Numbered from the stretch's first letter, positions 22,201 to 33,355 are shown. The stretch is DNA of 64,000 nt from Guadua angustifolia (GCA_036346375.1 CM070518.1:434001-498000); one strand, 5' to 3'. Notes: a model not told the origin generated them from the letters alone. Program-made: numbers and translations.

Positions 22201-25200
22201 GCGCGCGCCATCGACCATCGGCAGCACGCATTCCTGCCGACCTCTTCATCATGCCGTTGGCGGCTATGACGTGGTCCTCGGCACCCGGTGTTTCGGCGCC
22301 TTGGGCCCCATTGTTTGGGACCTCGCCGGCCGGATAGCGTTCAGCGCGGCGCACCATTTCTTTGGTCGGCGTGGCGTCCTCGGTAGCGCCGACCCTCGGC
22401 GCCACAGCGGCCGCGAAGCCCCTCTCGGCGAGCTCTGGATTCCTTTAGGGACATCTTGACTGCGCCAGCATTTGCTGCCCTAAGCGCGCCGACCACCGCG
22501 CATCACCCTCAAGGCGGGCGGCGGCGGTGGCGTTCGCCGTCTGCGATACCCGGCGGCCACAAGGATGAACTTGAGCGGCGGTCGCCGCCATGATCAGCGA
22601 GGGCATCGTCGCCGCGGCGACTCTCCGTTTTCGTCGCCGGTCCTTCTCCAAGAAACCCGAACGTCGTGGCGCTTCTGCATGGACTATCGCGCTACGAGCG
22701 CGCTCCTTTGTCAGGACGCGTTCCCCGTCCGATGGTCGACGAGCTTCTCGGCGAACTCCACGGCCTTGTTCTTCTCCAAAGCCGGACTGCGGTCCGTACC
22801 ACCAGTCTTGGATCTTGGCCGGAGGATGTGCACAAGACCGCGTTCGCACCTACGACGGCCTATATGAGTTCTGGTGATGGCGTTTGGGCTCGCAGCGCTC
22901 GACAGCGTTTGAGCCCTCATGAATGATGTGCCGTCCTTCCAGCCGTCGTTGCTTCCTCGTATTTTTGGCGACATTTTGATATATAGCAAGACTTGGGCGG
23001 ATCACCTTCGCCATCTCCGCTGTAATCTCTCCGAGCCGGCGGCCTTGGCTCTTTCGTTGTTAAGCGCAAGTCGCGCCAGCGCCTCCTCCGTCGCCTACCT
23101 CGGCCACGCTCATATCTGGCGGGCGTCGCCATGGATTCCGCCAAGGTGCGAGCCATCCTCGACCGCCGGCACCTGTTCGGCTTTCGGCGGTGCGTGGCTT
23201 CTCGGCTTAGCGGGCTACTACCGCAAGTTCGTCCACAACTACTGACACGATTTGCCGCTGTTCTTGCCGCCTTCCTCAAGAAGGACGGCTTCACTTGGGA
23301 CGCCGCAGCGCCAGCGGCGTTCGCATGCGCTCAAGGCGCGATCACCACGGCCCGTCCTCGCCATCTGGGACTTCTCCAAGCTCTTCATCGTCGAATGTGA
23401 CGCTTGTCGCGCAGGTTGGCGCCATGCTCGTCAGGGGGCGGCCACCGTCGCCTTCTTAACCGCCCGCCATCCCGACACCGCACCTCGCCGCTTCTGGCGA
23501 GAACTCATCGGCCTCGTCAGGCGGTTCGGCATTGAGGCCGTATTTATAGGGGCGGCTTACCGTCGTCAGGGCGGACCACTCTGACCTCAAGTACCTCCTC
23601 GACGGCGCGCCACGATACCCCAAAGACCATTGGGTGGCAAGCTCTTGGGTTCGATTTTTCGGTTGAAGTCGGTCGGGCGCCAGCGAACACCGTGGCGACG
23701 CCTCTCACGCCGCGACACCGATGGGGGCGAGTTCTTTGGCAATCTCGGCACCCGCTTCGACTTCATCGGCTCCTCCACACGCCCGAGCCATCGATCCGTA
23801 CCTGTCGCCATCCATGACGAGGTCCACGCCCCAACGCTGCACGCGCTGGGCGATGGTGGACGACATGGTCGCCTACGACGGGCGCCTGTACATCCCGCCC
23901 ACCACCACTCCTGCAGGAGATCCTGGCCGCAGTACACGACGACGGCCACGAGGGCGCCCACGCGACGCCGCACCGCCCGCGACTTCCATTTCCCCAACAT
24001 GCGTCGTTTGGTGCAGGACTTCGTGCGGGCGTGCGCGACATGTCGGCCGATAAGTCCGAACACCGCACCCGGCCAAGCTTGCGCAACCGCTGCGATTCCT
24101 CCATCGTGCAGGCGGACATCGTCTCGACTTCGGAGGCGCCGCGCGATGCACGAAGACGGTCATCCTCTCCGTCGTGGACCGCTTGACAGCATCGCCACTT
24201 CATCCCCTTGGCGCACCGTACCGCCGAGTCTGCGTGGCGCGAGCCTTCTTCGCCGACATCGTGCGTCTCCACGGCATTCCGCAGTCCATCGTGTCCGATC
24301 GCGACCCGGTGTTCACTTCGGCGTTCTGGCGCGAGCTCATGCGCCTCATGGGCACGAAGCTGCACATGTCCTCGGCCTTCCACCCCCCAGACGGACGGCC
24401 AGACGGAAGCTGCTAACCGCGTCATCATCATGTACTGCTACCGCTTCACGAGCGATCGCCCGACGGTTAACCCGTGGGCTGCCGGGCCGAGTACGTCTAC
24501 AACCTGACCTACCGGTCGTCGCTACAGACACCGTTCCGGGTGGTCTCGGCCGCGACCGCCCTCCATCCGATCCTACGAGCCGGTGAGACTCGTGTTGCAT
24601 TGTTGCCCAGAGATGGAAGATCGCGAGGCCTTCCTCGCCGACGTCCGCTATCGCCTGGAACAGGCGCAGGCGGTGCAGAAGCGCCACTACGACCGGCTCC
24701 ATCGGCCGGTGTCTTACGGTCGGCGGCCGGCGTTCTGCGCCTCGTCGGCCATGCTGGCTACCTCCCTTCCACGCTCGGCCACGGGGAAGCTCAAGCCCCG
24801 CTTCGTCGGCCCCTACCGCGTCGCCGAATTGATCAACGACGTCGTTGTCCGCCTGGAACTGCCGCCGGGCGCGCGTCTTCATGATGTGTTCCATGTTGGA
24901 GTGCTCAAGAAATTCGTCGGGACCCGCCACGCCCGCCTCGACCTGCCCATCCACCATGGCGCGGTGGTGCGAGCCACTCGGGTAAGCGAGCTCGCTGGCG
25001 CGAGGAGTTCGCCAGTGCTTTCGTGCATTGGCGGCGGCGATCCTTGATCGGCAACATGGGAAGACCTCGGCGACTTCAAGGCGGTTCCGGACTTTCAGCT
25101 CGAGGACGAGCTGGGTCTCGAGAGGAGAGATGTCATGTGAGGGCCTTACGTCTGGCGCCCGCCGTGGCGTCTTGCCAAGCGCCATGAAGCAGCGGCTGTG

Positions 25201-28200
25201 CTGTGAGGAGAGGCCACCATGAGTGGCTAAGTTTGGGAAAGATAGATTAGTTTCTATTTTTATTTCTTAAGTCTAGGAGAGATTGGTTAAGGCCCTTGGC
25301 CATATATTCCTGTAACGACAGATTGAGAAGATTAAGCAAGATCATTATCTCTAATCTCCCGTCTCTCTCTCCCCCTCAACAAGCCGACGGCAGAGGGGCA
25401 AAACCTCGCCGGCGAAGACGGACCGCGGCTACGAACTCCGCAGCCAAGGGCCAGCTACCCTAGGTTCCGACGCCCTTGACATTGTTAGTGCTGAAATGAG
25501 ATGAGAAGTATGATGGGGTGCCTTATGCTATCCTAAACAGCACTTCTGAAAGCGTTTGTCATTTATGTTGTTTGGCAGGCCAACAACACCACAATTGTTG
25601 TCAACAAATGCTTGACTATTATATTCCATTTCTCCATTTTATCTCCTCATTCTAGCCTTGTTTCTCCCACTACCAAACACATTCTTGACTTCAAACTCAA
25701 CTTCTCACCTCCTCACTCTCTCCAAAGTTCTGTTTACTATGTGGGAGGGAGGGAGATGAGGTGGTGACAGAATAGAGATGTCGGTGAGGAAAGGGATAAG
25801 TGGGATGGCTCATCCCAGGGTTCACATATAGAATAATGCAAATCAGGTCATCTACATGTTTTAAAGTCAATTATGCCGTAGGATATATTGTTGCTTTCCT
25901 ACACTTAAATTTAAGCCCTTTAGACTACAGTGCTCATTACCCTTTTCTTCACTCAGCAGAATGTGATTCTGCATGTTATTGATGGCAAAATGGCAAACAT
26001 TTTAAAATTCTATTTTATTCATGAATCTACTGTTGTTAGCAAATTTGTGCAACTTGTAGTCATAGGAGTTGATGCTAGAAGTTCCGGTGCTACCTTTGGA
26101 GTAAACTATATTAGTAGGCTTCAGAAGTTTGTGTTGTTAGATTGTTATTTGTAGAACATGTTATGTCCTTTTATTTGCAACTTGATGTCTTGAATTACTG
26201 TTTCTCTTAGTCAGTATTTGATAAGATCTTGATAACAATAATTTATGTTTGATGAAGATTGATACAACTGCATAATTGTAACAAGTGGTAATATAATGCT
26301 TTTATTACATTGTGCTTGAACATTTTCTAGCTCCTCTAAAGACTTGACTTTCAATCCTTTCAACCTTGGTTCTGTAGAAGTCAGAAAGGTTGATAAGTAG
26401 AACCATCTGATTTGATTTAAGTTTCCCTTGTTAGGATCTAGGACCACTCCTTTTTTTTTTACAATCTTATGATACCTCTTCTCATCTTATTCCCACCAAA
26501 AGTGGAACATGTTGGTATCTGTTCCCATAAAGTGTAAGCCAAGAAAATATTTGCGGTTGTCTTGTATATGCCTGAGAATGCACTATCTGCTCGAGTTCTT
26601 TATTTATATGGGCAAAGGAGCTATCGTCTACTGTTCCTAATATCTCTATACAAATTTCCTTGCGTGTTTGATGTATTCTCCAAGTTTCAAGGATAGATCA
26701 AGCATGTCTTTCATAGTGATGCTTAGGGGACCACAAGTGCATGCAGTAGTTAGGAAAATGGATCAAGGGACTGGCTGGGGACTGGTGACCAGTAATATTG
26801 GCTGATTTCTAGTAGTCAACTGTGAATTGCCAGAATATCAGTAAATCAGTTGAAAATGAATCCTGTGACCACCCTTACCACCAGTCATATATTGGAGTCA
26901 TGGGCAGGGGTGAATCCAGTGGGGGTCTCCATCAGGCTGGAGCCTACCCTCCCCGCTGGCTGCCGGTACTCCCCTCCCCCCATGCAGCCATACTGCAAGT
27001 CCTCAACTAACCACAGTTCTTCCCCCCTTCCTCCCTCCCATCGAACGCAGCGTGTGCGCCGGCTGAACCGAGTCGCCGATCTCTCCCTCCCACGAAATGC
27101 AGCGCTTGCGCTGGCTGAGCTGCGACGCCAGATCGGCAAAACCCAATGCCCTCCTTCACATGCTCAATGCTAGCACCCACCATCCCTTCGGAGTCCAGAT
27201 GCTGCCGGAGCATTTGCAGGGAGCAGCCAGGGTTAGGGCTTCTGGCCTTCGCGCCCTAGAAGGATGACTGAACAAGCACCGGTAAGCATCCCTTCCTGTC
27301 TCCCCCATCTCTTCCACCTTGTTCTAGATTTCCTCTGATGAAGAAGGCGGCAGCGGATTCGTGGTGTATTACTGCCTTCTGGTTTGCTCTCCTCTCCAAC
27401 TTCAGTTGATTCAGGCAGATTTTTTTATCTTCGTATAGATGGATGTGGTAGAAATCTCGGTACTTGCCCCTGGTGCGATTGATGCCGCTAGAGGTTGTCT
27501 CAAGCCAGCGTCTACGACATATGTTGCTGTGAAATCCCGCGATTTGGTGCCGATGAAACCACGAATTTGAATCGTGGATGAGTAGGGGAAATGCCAACAG
27601 GAGAAGAGATCTTGTGTAGATTATCCAGTGTCGTGTTTGCACTTGCTGTCTTTGCTCTTACCATGTCTGTCTTAGCACCATGGGCCCGCGCCAATCTACG
27701 GCAGTGGCGGTGAGAAGCTTGACCACGGGCGGTGGCGGGCTATATGAGGAAGTTGAGGCGGCGGCAGTGGTGGAGAAGGCGGGGTTTGTTCTCTGCTCTT
27801 TAGCAATTAGCATATAGCTATATACTCTGCTATGTTTTATATAGTTAGTAATATTAGGTAGGTTTGCGTGCTACGCTGTGCATGATCATATAAACATCAT
27901 TTTGTGGAATCCATTCCTGCATCTTCCTCAATTAATTCAATACATGGCACAAATACAATGGGAATGATTGTTTGCTCCTGCAAAGATCAAATAACCATTA
28001 CTAAATTGGAGTACAAAACAATACCAACCACTGTTATTACGGCATCGCCTAGGCGACGCCTAGTCGCCAACTAGGCGTCTAGGCGGCCGGCCGAAGGCGC
28101 CATATGGCGCCTCGCTTTGGAGACGGCCAGCCTGACGCTGGGCGATCTGGCGTCCAAAGCATCCACGACTAGACGCTTACTGGCGTCTGGGTGGCCCGAC

Positions 28201-31200
28201 TAGGACTGGACTGGACTGGAGGAGGTTTTGAGCATTGGGCTGGACTGGAGATGGGATAGATCAGTGGGATCGGGAGGAGATTTGGGAAAGAATGAAGACT
28301 CACGTGACCGGGTGGAGAAACCCTAGCAAGCAACGGCGCCGCCGCCACCGCCGGTATGCCTCTTCTGCCTCCCCCTCCCTGTCTGCCTCTCGGCTTCCCC
28401 CTCTGCCTCGAGCATCTTCGGCCTCGGCTCTGGATACGTTGCCCAAATCTGGCCGCCACCGTTCCCCAATCTACAACGGTTGTAGGCGGGGTCAGAGGAG
28501 AGGGGAGAGGAATCGACGACAGCTGGGATGGAGAGAAGGCGGCGGCTGGGTGGCTGCTGGGTGACGAGAGGAGATCCATCGAGCGGTATTTGGGTGTGGC
28601 GCATGTGAATGGAGCAGGTGACGATTCTTTGGGAATGGGCACATGGGGGAGAGAGAGCGTAGGGGTGAAATTTTGGCTCATTTGGGCCAAATTTGAAAGT
28701 GCATCTAGGCCCCTAATTGAGTTTTGGATGATTAATGACAAACGTTTAAGGGACTAATGGCTTAAATGAGTTGATGAGCAGGTAATAGTCCCAAAAGAAA
28801 CGCATCTACGGACAATGATGACCTTCAAAGGAAAAAGAAGAACGGCGTCGACTTAGCGTAGATTTTTATTTAATTGAGTCGATAGAATCGCCGTACTATC
28901 AAGAGGGATGTGATGTAGGTGTGTTAGAAATGATCTCTATGCTCAGATGAACTACTTTTACAAAATGAGTTTTGGAAGTCACCAGCACAACACTCACATT
29001 GCATTTTCAATTGTGCTGATTTTATCGGATAGTCCGATGTGGAACATCGTCTGATCCGATGATATCGGATCTTCCGTGTGAGTGTGGTTTGCTAGTCTTG
29101 GCCCTCCGGGAAAAGTCGGATTTGTCTGATAGTTTGTATCGGATTGTCCGATGAGGGCCGAGAATTTTCTAAGGACTTGAAAGTGGAACTCTCGGGAAAA
29201 GTCGGATTGTCCGATCACTTATATCGGACATTCCGATATACACTTAGAAAGTTTTTGAAAAACTTCTCCTCATTGAAACTCTCTGGAATTATCGATTGTC
29301 CGATGTTACAAGTCGGATAGTCCGATATACACTTGGAAATTTTGAAAGTAATTGAGTTGTTTTGAAAACTCTCGGGTCTTATTGGAATGTCCGATGTGAC
29401 ATCGGATAGTCCGATTACGGCGTGTTCTTTCAAAAGAATTTGAATTTTGAGGTGGAGCAGTTGGAGATTTACACATATCGGATAGTCCGATTTCCCATAT
29501 CAGACAAATCCGATGTGGGTCCTGACCTGATCTTGAAACGGCTAGTTTTTATGTCCTCGCTATAAATACTCCACCACCTCCCTCATTTATTAGAACCCTA
29601 ACGGTATGCTAAACATTTATTGCTCTCTTGCTCCCTCTTAAGTTGTTCTTTGAGATATTTATTGTGAGATTGGAGCAAGTTGATTTCTAGTGCCTAGTCT
29701 CCAAAGCAGGAAAGTTCATTTGAGCACTAGAGTGATTTTCAAGAAGCGGATCTACACTCCATTTATTACTCTTGGAGATTGAGGTCTCCTAGGCGGCTAG
29801 AGTCGCCGGAGCCACCAAGGCGTCGTGTGGTGAGCCTCGAAGTTTGTGAAGGGTCGATTCCACCTCCGCAAGGGAAGGGATCAAGAAGTGAGACCGGTGG
29901 TTTGATATTCTCTTGTTGCTTTGATTAGGTTTATTTTGAAGTAAGCCGCAAAGATCTTGCTTACTAGCACCTTGCCTTATCTTGATTGGTTGCTTACACT
30001 AGATCTACTTTTGCCCGTGATAAATCTGTTAGTTCACGCTTTAATCGGATAATCCGATTCCACATATCGGATAGTCCGATATAAGTAGTCGGATAGTCCG
30101 ATCTCTCATTTTACAAATTAGGTTTTAAATCTTATAAACACCTATTCACCACCACCACTAGGCGACTTTTTAGATCCTTCACCTTGGGGGAGAGGAGGAG
30201 GAGGAGGAATTGGGCGCTCATTTGGGCAGTTTAATTTGAAATGAGTTGAGTGATACATTAATATTTATTGATGATATACTAGTATTAATAAACAATTTTT
30301 GGTCACCTAATCCTCGCCTAGGCGCCTAGGTGTCCAGGCGCCCCGGAGGCGACTCGCCTCGCCGGGGCGCCATGATAACCATGATACCAACAAAAAGTAA
30401 GAAGAATCCAGGAGCAAAAGCATTAAAAAAGATATAATGAACATAAAAAGTAAATAGGATGCTGTTCTTTCTATGAATCCAAGGACACATACCTATCATT
30501 ATCTTGAGGACATATCAACATTTTTTAATTAAGCAACATACTAAATTCCAAAAAAAAAAAAAAAACAAAACAAAGAACTACCGACTGAGATGTGAGAAAT
30601 TAGCATATTAGCTTTTTTTTGTTATGCTTCTCTTTTATTCATGTATAAATTTGAATTGCACAAGACTATGTTTGCTATATTAGTCTCAATTTAGCATTGT
30701 CCTTTGAGCCCACCCTCTATTTTTGTCTTGGCTTCGCCACTGGTCATGGGTGATCTGTTATGGAATCTGTAAGGATTTCTAGAATCCTGGTTAGGAATGT
30801 TTTGCCGTATTTTGTCTTGAGTTGGTTGTTGCAAATTACAATTACATACAAGTTGCAACATTGAGCTTGCCTGATTGTCTAATTCCATTGTATAAACTGT
30901 TGTGTGGGAAATGAGTGTGCTTATGTGGTGTTAGTTTACCATCGTTTTCTTATGACCATTATATTGAGGACCTTGTTTTGTAACTTGATAATCTAAGCTT
31001 CTGCTTATTGTGGTAAGGTATAGCTTTCTTTAACTATCATTTTCAATGAGATATTTACTGGATGTGGATAGTTTCAAACTTACCAATGGACTTATATGGT
31101 TAGTCTGATTAGTGCAATAGTGTTGTTTGAATTTCTGTTTGAGTAGTCATGAATTTACCATTTTGGGTTAAGTAGTCATGAATTTACCATTTTGGGTTAT

Positions 31201-33290
31201 GAACTAGTCTGGTAAAAATCTGTCCAAGAACTTTAGTATAATTGGTGTGACTAACCACCATCTTTGATATTTGGCATGCTAAAAGCTCGGATGTTGTAAC
31301 CAAAAAAAGAATAAAAGTAATCTCCTTATTATATGTCTGTGACTACGAGTCTCACCTGATTAGGAGGGTGCTTTATGCTCTTTAACTTATGTAGATTGTA
31401 GATTGATCCTCTAAGTCATAAAACAGGTAATTGATAAATAGGAAAAGTTGGTTTACGATACACATGAAGCAAAGAACCCAACACTCTATTGGAAGGAACA
31501 TCTGCACTGTTACTTAAGTTGTCGTGCTGCAAATATTGGGTGGTAATAGGAAGGCCAAGTCCCCAATGGGCTGCTAACCTCTTGATGGAGTGGCTTCTCA
31601 CACAAGTGTAAAACACCTTTGTACTAAACTTGAGAGAATTAAATCCTATGTCTGTTATTTGCAGTAACCTTTGTTGGTAAATAGGTGCTAAACCATAGTT
31701 ACTAGAAATGCGGTTTGTCCGAGTTGCGGTGTGGGATTTGAGTTCACGGTTTGCCACTTTTTCTTCCAACTTTCACTACGAACACGAGCCCCATACCCTA
31801 GACCAGTTTGGGTTCGACAAATCTAGTTCGCGATTCACGGGAGTTTACAACGAATCCGGTAACTATGTGCTAAACTATTTCACAGAAAAAACTATATAGT
31901 AGTTTGGTTGCCATATCTCTTGTAATACATCGAAGATTAGATGTTTCATTTATGTCATATTGCTACTCTGCACCAAGTTGCCTGATGAGGAAAGTTACAA
32001 AGATGCAGAGTTTGCTCTAGGAAATTTCCCTGAATCAGTTTAAGCCGCAGAAGCATATCATTTAATGCACATGGATTTAAAAATTTGTTGGTTATGTTCT
32101 TTTTCACTTTATCAATGCAGGTCCAGACTTATAAGTAGCCATTTTCTGAAAAATACTGCTTTAATAGTCACTTGTTTTTTCTTTACATACCATGTTTGTT
32201 TATTTGTAAAGGTAGTAGCCTTTTTAATATAAAAATAGCAAGCATATTTACTAGGTACAAAATGAATAGAATGGATGACTGAATGGTGAATTTTATTCCT
32301 GATTTTTAGGGACTCACTTCCACAGCTGTGAAGAAAGGAGGACTTTATTCTGTTGATATCAGCTCCGTGTACAAGCACAAAAACACCCTCATTAACACCA
32401 AAGTGGACACAGAATCAAACGTTAGTTTTTTGGATTATTCGGTTTACCCTTGTTCCCATTATGACATGTTGCCAAGTGCTCAGTTGCTAACTATAGTGCT
32501 TTTTATATGATTTGTGCAGATCTCTACTACTTTGACTGTGTTGGATGCCCTGCCATCCACAAAGCTTGTGACTTCTGTCAAGCTGCCTGACTACAATTCT
32601 GGAAAGGTGATTATTTTCTTGTGTCTACCTGATGATGTTAAAGTGGTTCATATACTAAGTGCTGGCTTTGTTTGACAGTTGGAACTGCAATACTTCCATG
32701 AAAATGCAAGTTTTGCTACTGTGGTTGGCATGAAGTCATCCCCTGTGGTTGAGTTTTCTGGTACTGTAGGTGCTCAAGGAGTTGCCTTCGGTGCAGAAGG
32801 TGGGTATGACACAGCTACTGGGAAATTTACAAAGTACAGTGTGGGGATAGGCGTGACTAAGCCAGACTATCACGCTGCATTCATTCTGTAAGCCGTTAAT
32901 TCTTGATGTTAATGTTAATATTAGTTCTAATTCCTAGTTGTAGTTGGGGCAACCATTGCTTACATTAACTTTATTTTGTATAGGGCTGACAAAGGTGACA
33001 CTATCAAGGTGTCTGGCCTGTATCACTTTGACGAGAAGCAGAAGGCCTCAGCTGTGGCTGAACTAACACGGAAGCTCTCAACCAATGAAAACACTCTCAC
33101 TGTTGGTGGCCTTTACACAGTTGACCCTCAGACGACGATGAAAGCAAGGCTCAACGACTCTGGAAAGCTTGCTGCTCTTCTTCAGCATGAGGTTAAGCCA
33201 AAGTCTCTTCTGACAATCTCAGGTGAATTTGACACCAAGGCCTTGGACAGGCCCCCCAAGTTTGGGCTGGCTCTCGCACTCAAACCCTGA
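19255..33290 (+). CDS. VDAC: Mitochondrial outer-membrane porin (VDAC), six exons
   Basis: Voltage-dependent anion channel: a 19-strand beta barrel in the outer mitochondrial membrane that passes ATP, ADP and small anions. Exons are 19255-19300, 19419-19486, 32310-32420, 32520-32606, 32679-32887 and 32984-33290. All introns are GT-AG and phases join cleanly, giving 275 residues plus TGA, the usual plant VDAC length. The N-terminal helix reads MKGPGLFSDIGKKAMDLL. Residues 218-240 (YTVDPQTTMKARLNDSG onward) satisfy the eukaryotic porin signature, and the end is PPKFGLALALKP. The ATG sits in GCCGCCATGA. Introns 1, 3, 4 and 5 are 72-118 bp, but intron 2 is about 12.8 kb and full of transposons. 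No stop or frameshift is seen, so the gene is probably functional. VDAC isoform number cannot be settled here. Confidence 0.97.
20618..20965 (+). repeat. 5' LTR of the Reina-like element
   Basis: It pairs with 25131-25481. The shared AT-rich core (GAGTGGCTAAGTTTGGG to TCTCTAATCTCC) is almost unchanged between the two copies. Confidence 0.92.
21094..25125 (+). pseudogene. gag-pol remnant of the Reina-like element
   Basis: Domain traces appear in the expected order but jump frames repeatedly. Gag starts MSDPTIVDLAKMIES with RPPRFQKMDFP. Protease traces are THNFISEA near 22100 and DVVLGT near 22270. Reverse transcriptase has TSWRFCMDYRA (about 22660), VHKTAF, and FGDILIYSKTWADHLRHL (about 22965), where a Gly replaces the first Asp of the usual FDD box. 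RNase H traces follow at 23240-23590. Integrase has a CATC zinc-knuckle trace near 24040, VSDRDPVFTSAFWREL and a HPPDG trace. A chromodomain-like end lies near 25020-25120. Dozens of small indels in the GC-rich sequence destroy the frame. Relatives encode one Gag-Pol polyprotein. Confidence 0.85.
25131..25481 (+). repeat. 3' LTR of the Reina-like element
   Basis: It starts TGTCATGTG after a purine-rich tract and ends CTTGACA. The second TTGTT target copy follows immediately. Confidence 0.92.
29025..30101. repeat. Array of TCGGATAGTCCGA near-palindromes
   Basis: Six exact copies of the 13-base motif start at 29025, 29313, 29402, 29478, 30067 and 30089. At least four variants differ only in the 3-base centre: 29139 and 29202 with TTG, 29224 with CAT, 30045 with TAA. 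Arms TCGGA/TCCGA are inverted. They sit upstream and downstream of the TATA box of the LTR-like block, so they may be repeated protein-binding sites; that role is inference. Confidence 0.8.
29561..29568 (+). promoter_or_regulatory. TATA box of the LTR-like block
   Basis: TATAAATA follows a GTCCTCGC stretch and is followed by CTCCACCACCTCCCTC, the classic layout of a plant LTR core promoter. Confidence 0.6.
31142..31199 (+). repeat. 29-bp perfect tandem duplication in porin intron 2
   Basis: Two head-to-tail copies of a 29-base unit starting AGTAGTCATGAATTTACC, at 31142-31170 and 31171-31199, with no differences. This suggests a recent local duplication. Confidence 0.9.
31694..31867. mobile_element. 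174-bp hAT MITE in porin intron 2
   Basis: Perfect 8-bp target duplication TGCTAAAC at 31686-31693 and 31868-31875. The ends CATAGTTACTAG and the complement of the right end, CATAGTTACCGG, share nine perfect terminal bases. There is no coding capacity. The element lies about 440 bases before the exon 3 acceptor. Confidence 0.85.
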
Positions 33291-33355
33291 TCAGATCATC
33301 AGCAGTTGACGTAGCTAAACATTGAATTCTTTGGTGGTTTTGCAAAGCCAAGGGA

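Larger units (their letters stand above)
20618..25481 (+). mobile_element. Reina-like Ty3-gypsy element in porin intron 2
   Basis: LTRs of about 350 bp lie at 20618-20965 and 25131-25481, both starting TGTCATGTG and ending CCTTGACA. A perfect 5-bp target duplication TTGTT flanks the element (20613-20617 and 25482-25486). Total length 4.86 kb and short LTRs fit the Reina clade. The element has the same orientation as the porin gene. A weak primer site (TTGTATCGGCTT, near 20969) follows the left LTR, and a purine tract (GAGAGGAGAGA) precedes the right LTR. The middle of the two LTRs is nearly identical, while their GC-rich ends differ by many small indels. Confidence 0.92.
28694..30181 (+). repeat. 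LTR-like block inside the nested hAT, probably a solo LTR
   Basis: The start TGAAAGTGCATCTAGGCCCC and the end CACTAGGCGACTTTTTAGAT then CCTTCA resemble the two ends of long LTRs found in grass genomes, probably Copia. A TATA box (TATAAATA, 29561-29568) is followed by a typical leader. No second LTR, primer site or polypurine tract accompanies it. No clear 5-bp target duplication is seen, so exact ends are uncertain. A roughly 50-bp flank (TGGGGGAGAG to ATTTGGGC) appears imperfectly on both sides. Confidence 0.55.
28029..30383. mobile_element. hAT element nested inside the first hAT
   Basis: A perfect 8-bp target duplication ATACCAAC flanks it (28021-28028 and 30384-30391). The left end CACTGTTATTACGGC and the complement of the right end, CATGGTTATCATGGC, agree at 11 of 15 positions. 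Both ends continue into GC-rich CGCCTAGGCG palindromic repeats. No transposase is recognised. An LTR-like block (28694-30181) occupies most of the interior. Confidence 0.83.
26905..30742. mobile_element. hAT element in porin intron 2, host of a second hAT
   Basis: A perfect 8-bp target duplication GTCATGGG flanks it (26897-26904 and 30743-30750). The left end CAGGGGTGAATCCAGTG matches the complement of the right end, CAGTGGCGAAGCCAAG, at 11 of the first 14 positions. CA(G)-type ends and 8-bp duplications are characteristic of hAT. No transposase domain is visible, so the element is non-autonomous. Without the inner hAT it is about 1.5 kb. The left part holds GC-rich sequence of unknown origin (26990-27800), possibly a captured gene piece. 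Confidence 0.85.
19487..32309 (+). other. Intron 2 of the porin gene, expanded by transposons
   Basis: The intron runs from GTAAGCG to TTTTTAG. About 8.9 of 12.8 kb is accounted for by elements with recognisable target duplications: a Reina-like gypsy element, a hAT element with a second hAT inside it, and a hAT MITE. The remaining parts (19487-20612, 25487-26896, 30751-31685 and 31876-32309) are AT-rich with no further gene seen. Confidence 0.93.

Noticed and set aside
21452..24431. Long minus-strand open frames across the Reina-like element
   Set aside because: They are shadows created by high GC content of the opposite-strand gag-pol remnant.
29025..30101. Regular repeats considered as a CRISPR array
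   Set aside because: The repeats are 13-base palindromes with irregular spacing inside a plant LTR-like block; no cas genes, and the genome is eukaryotic.
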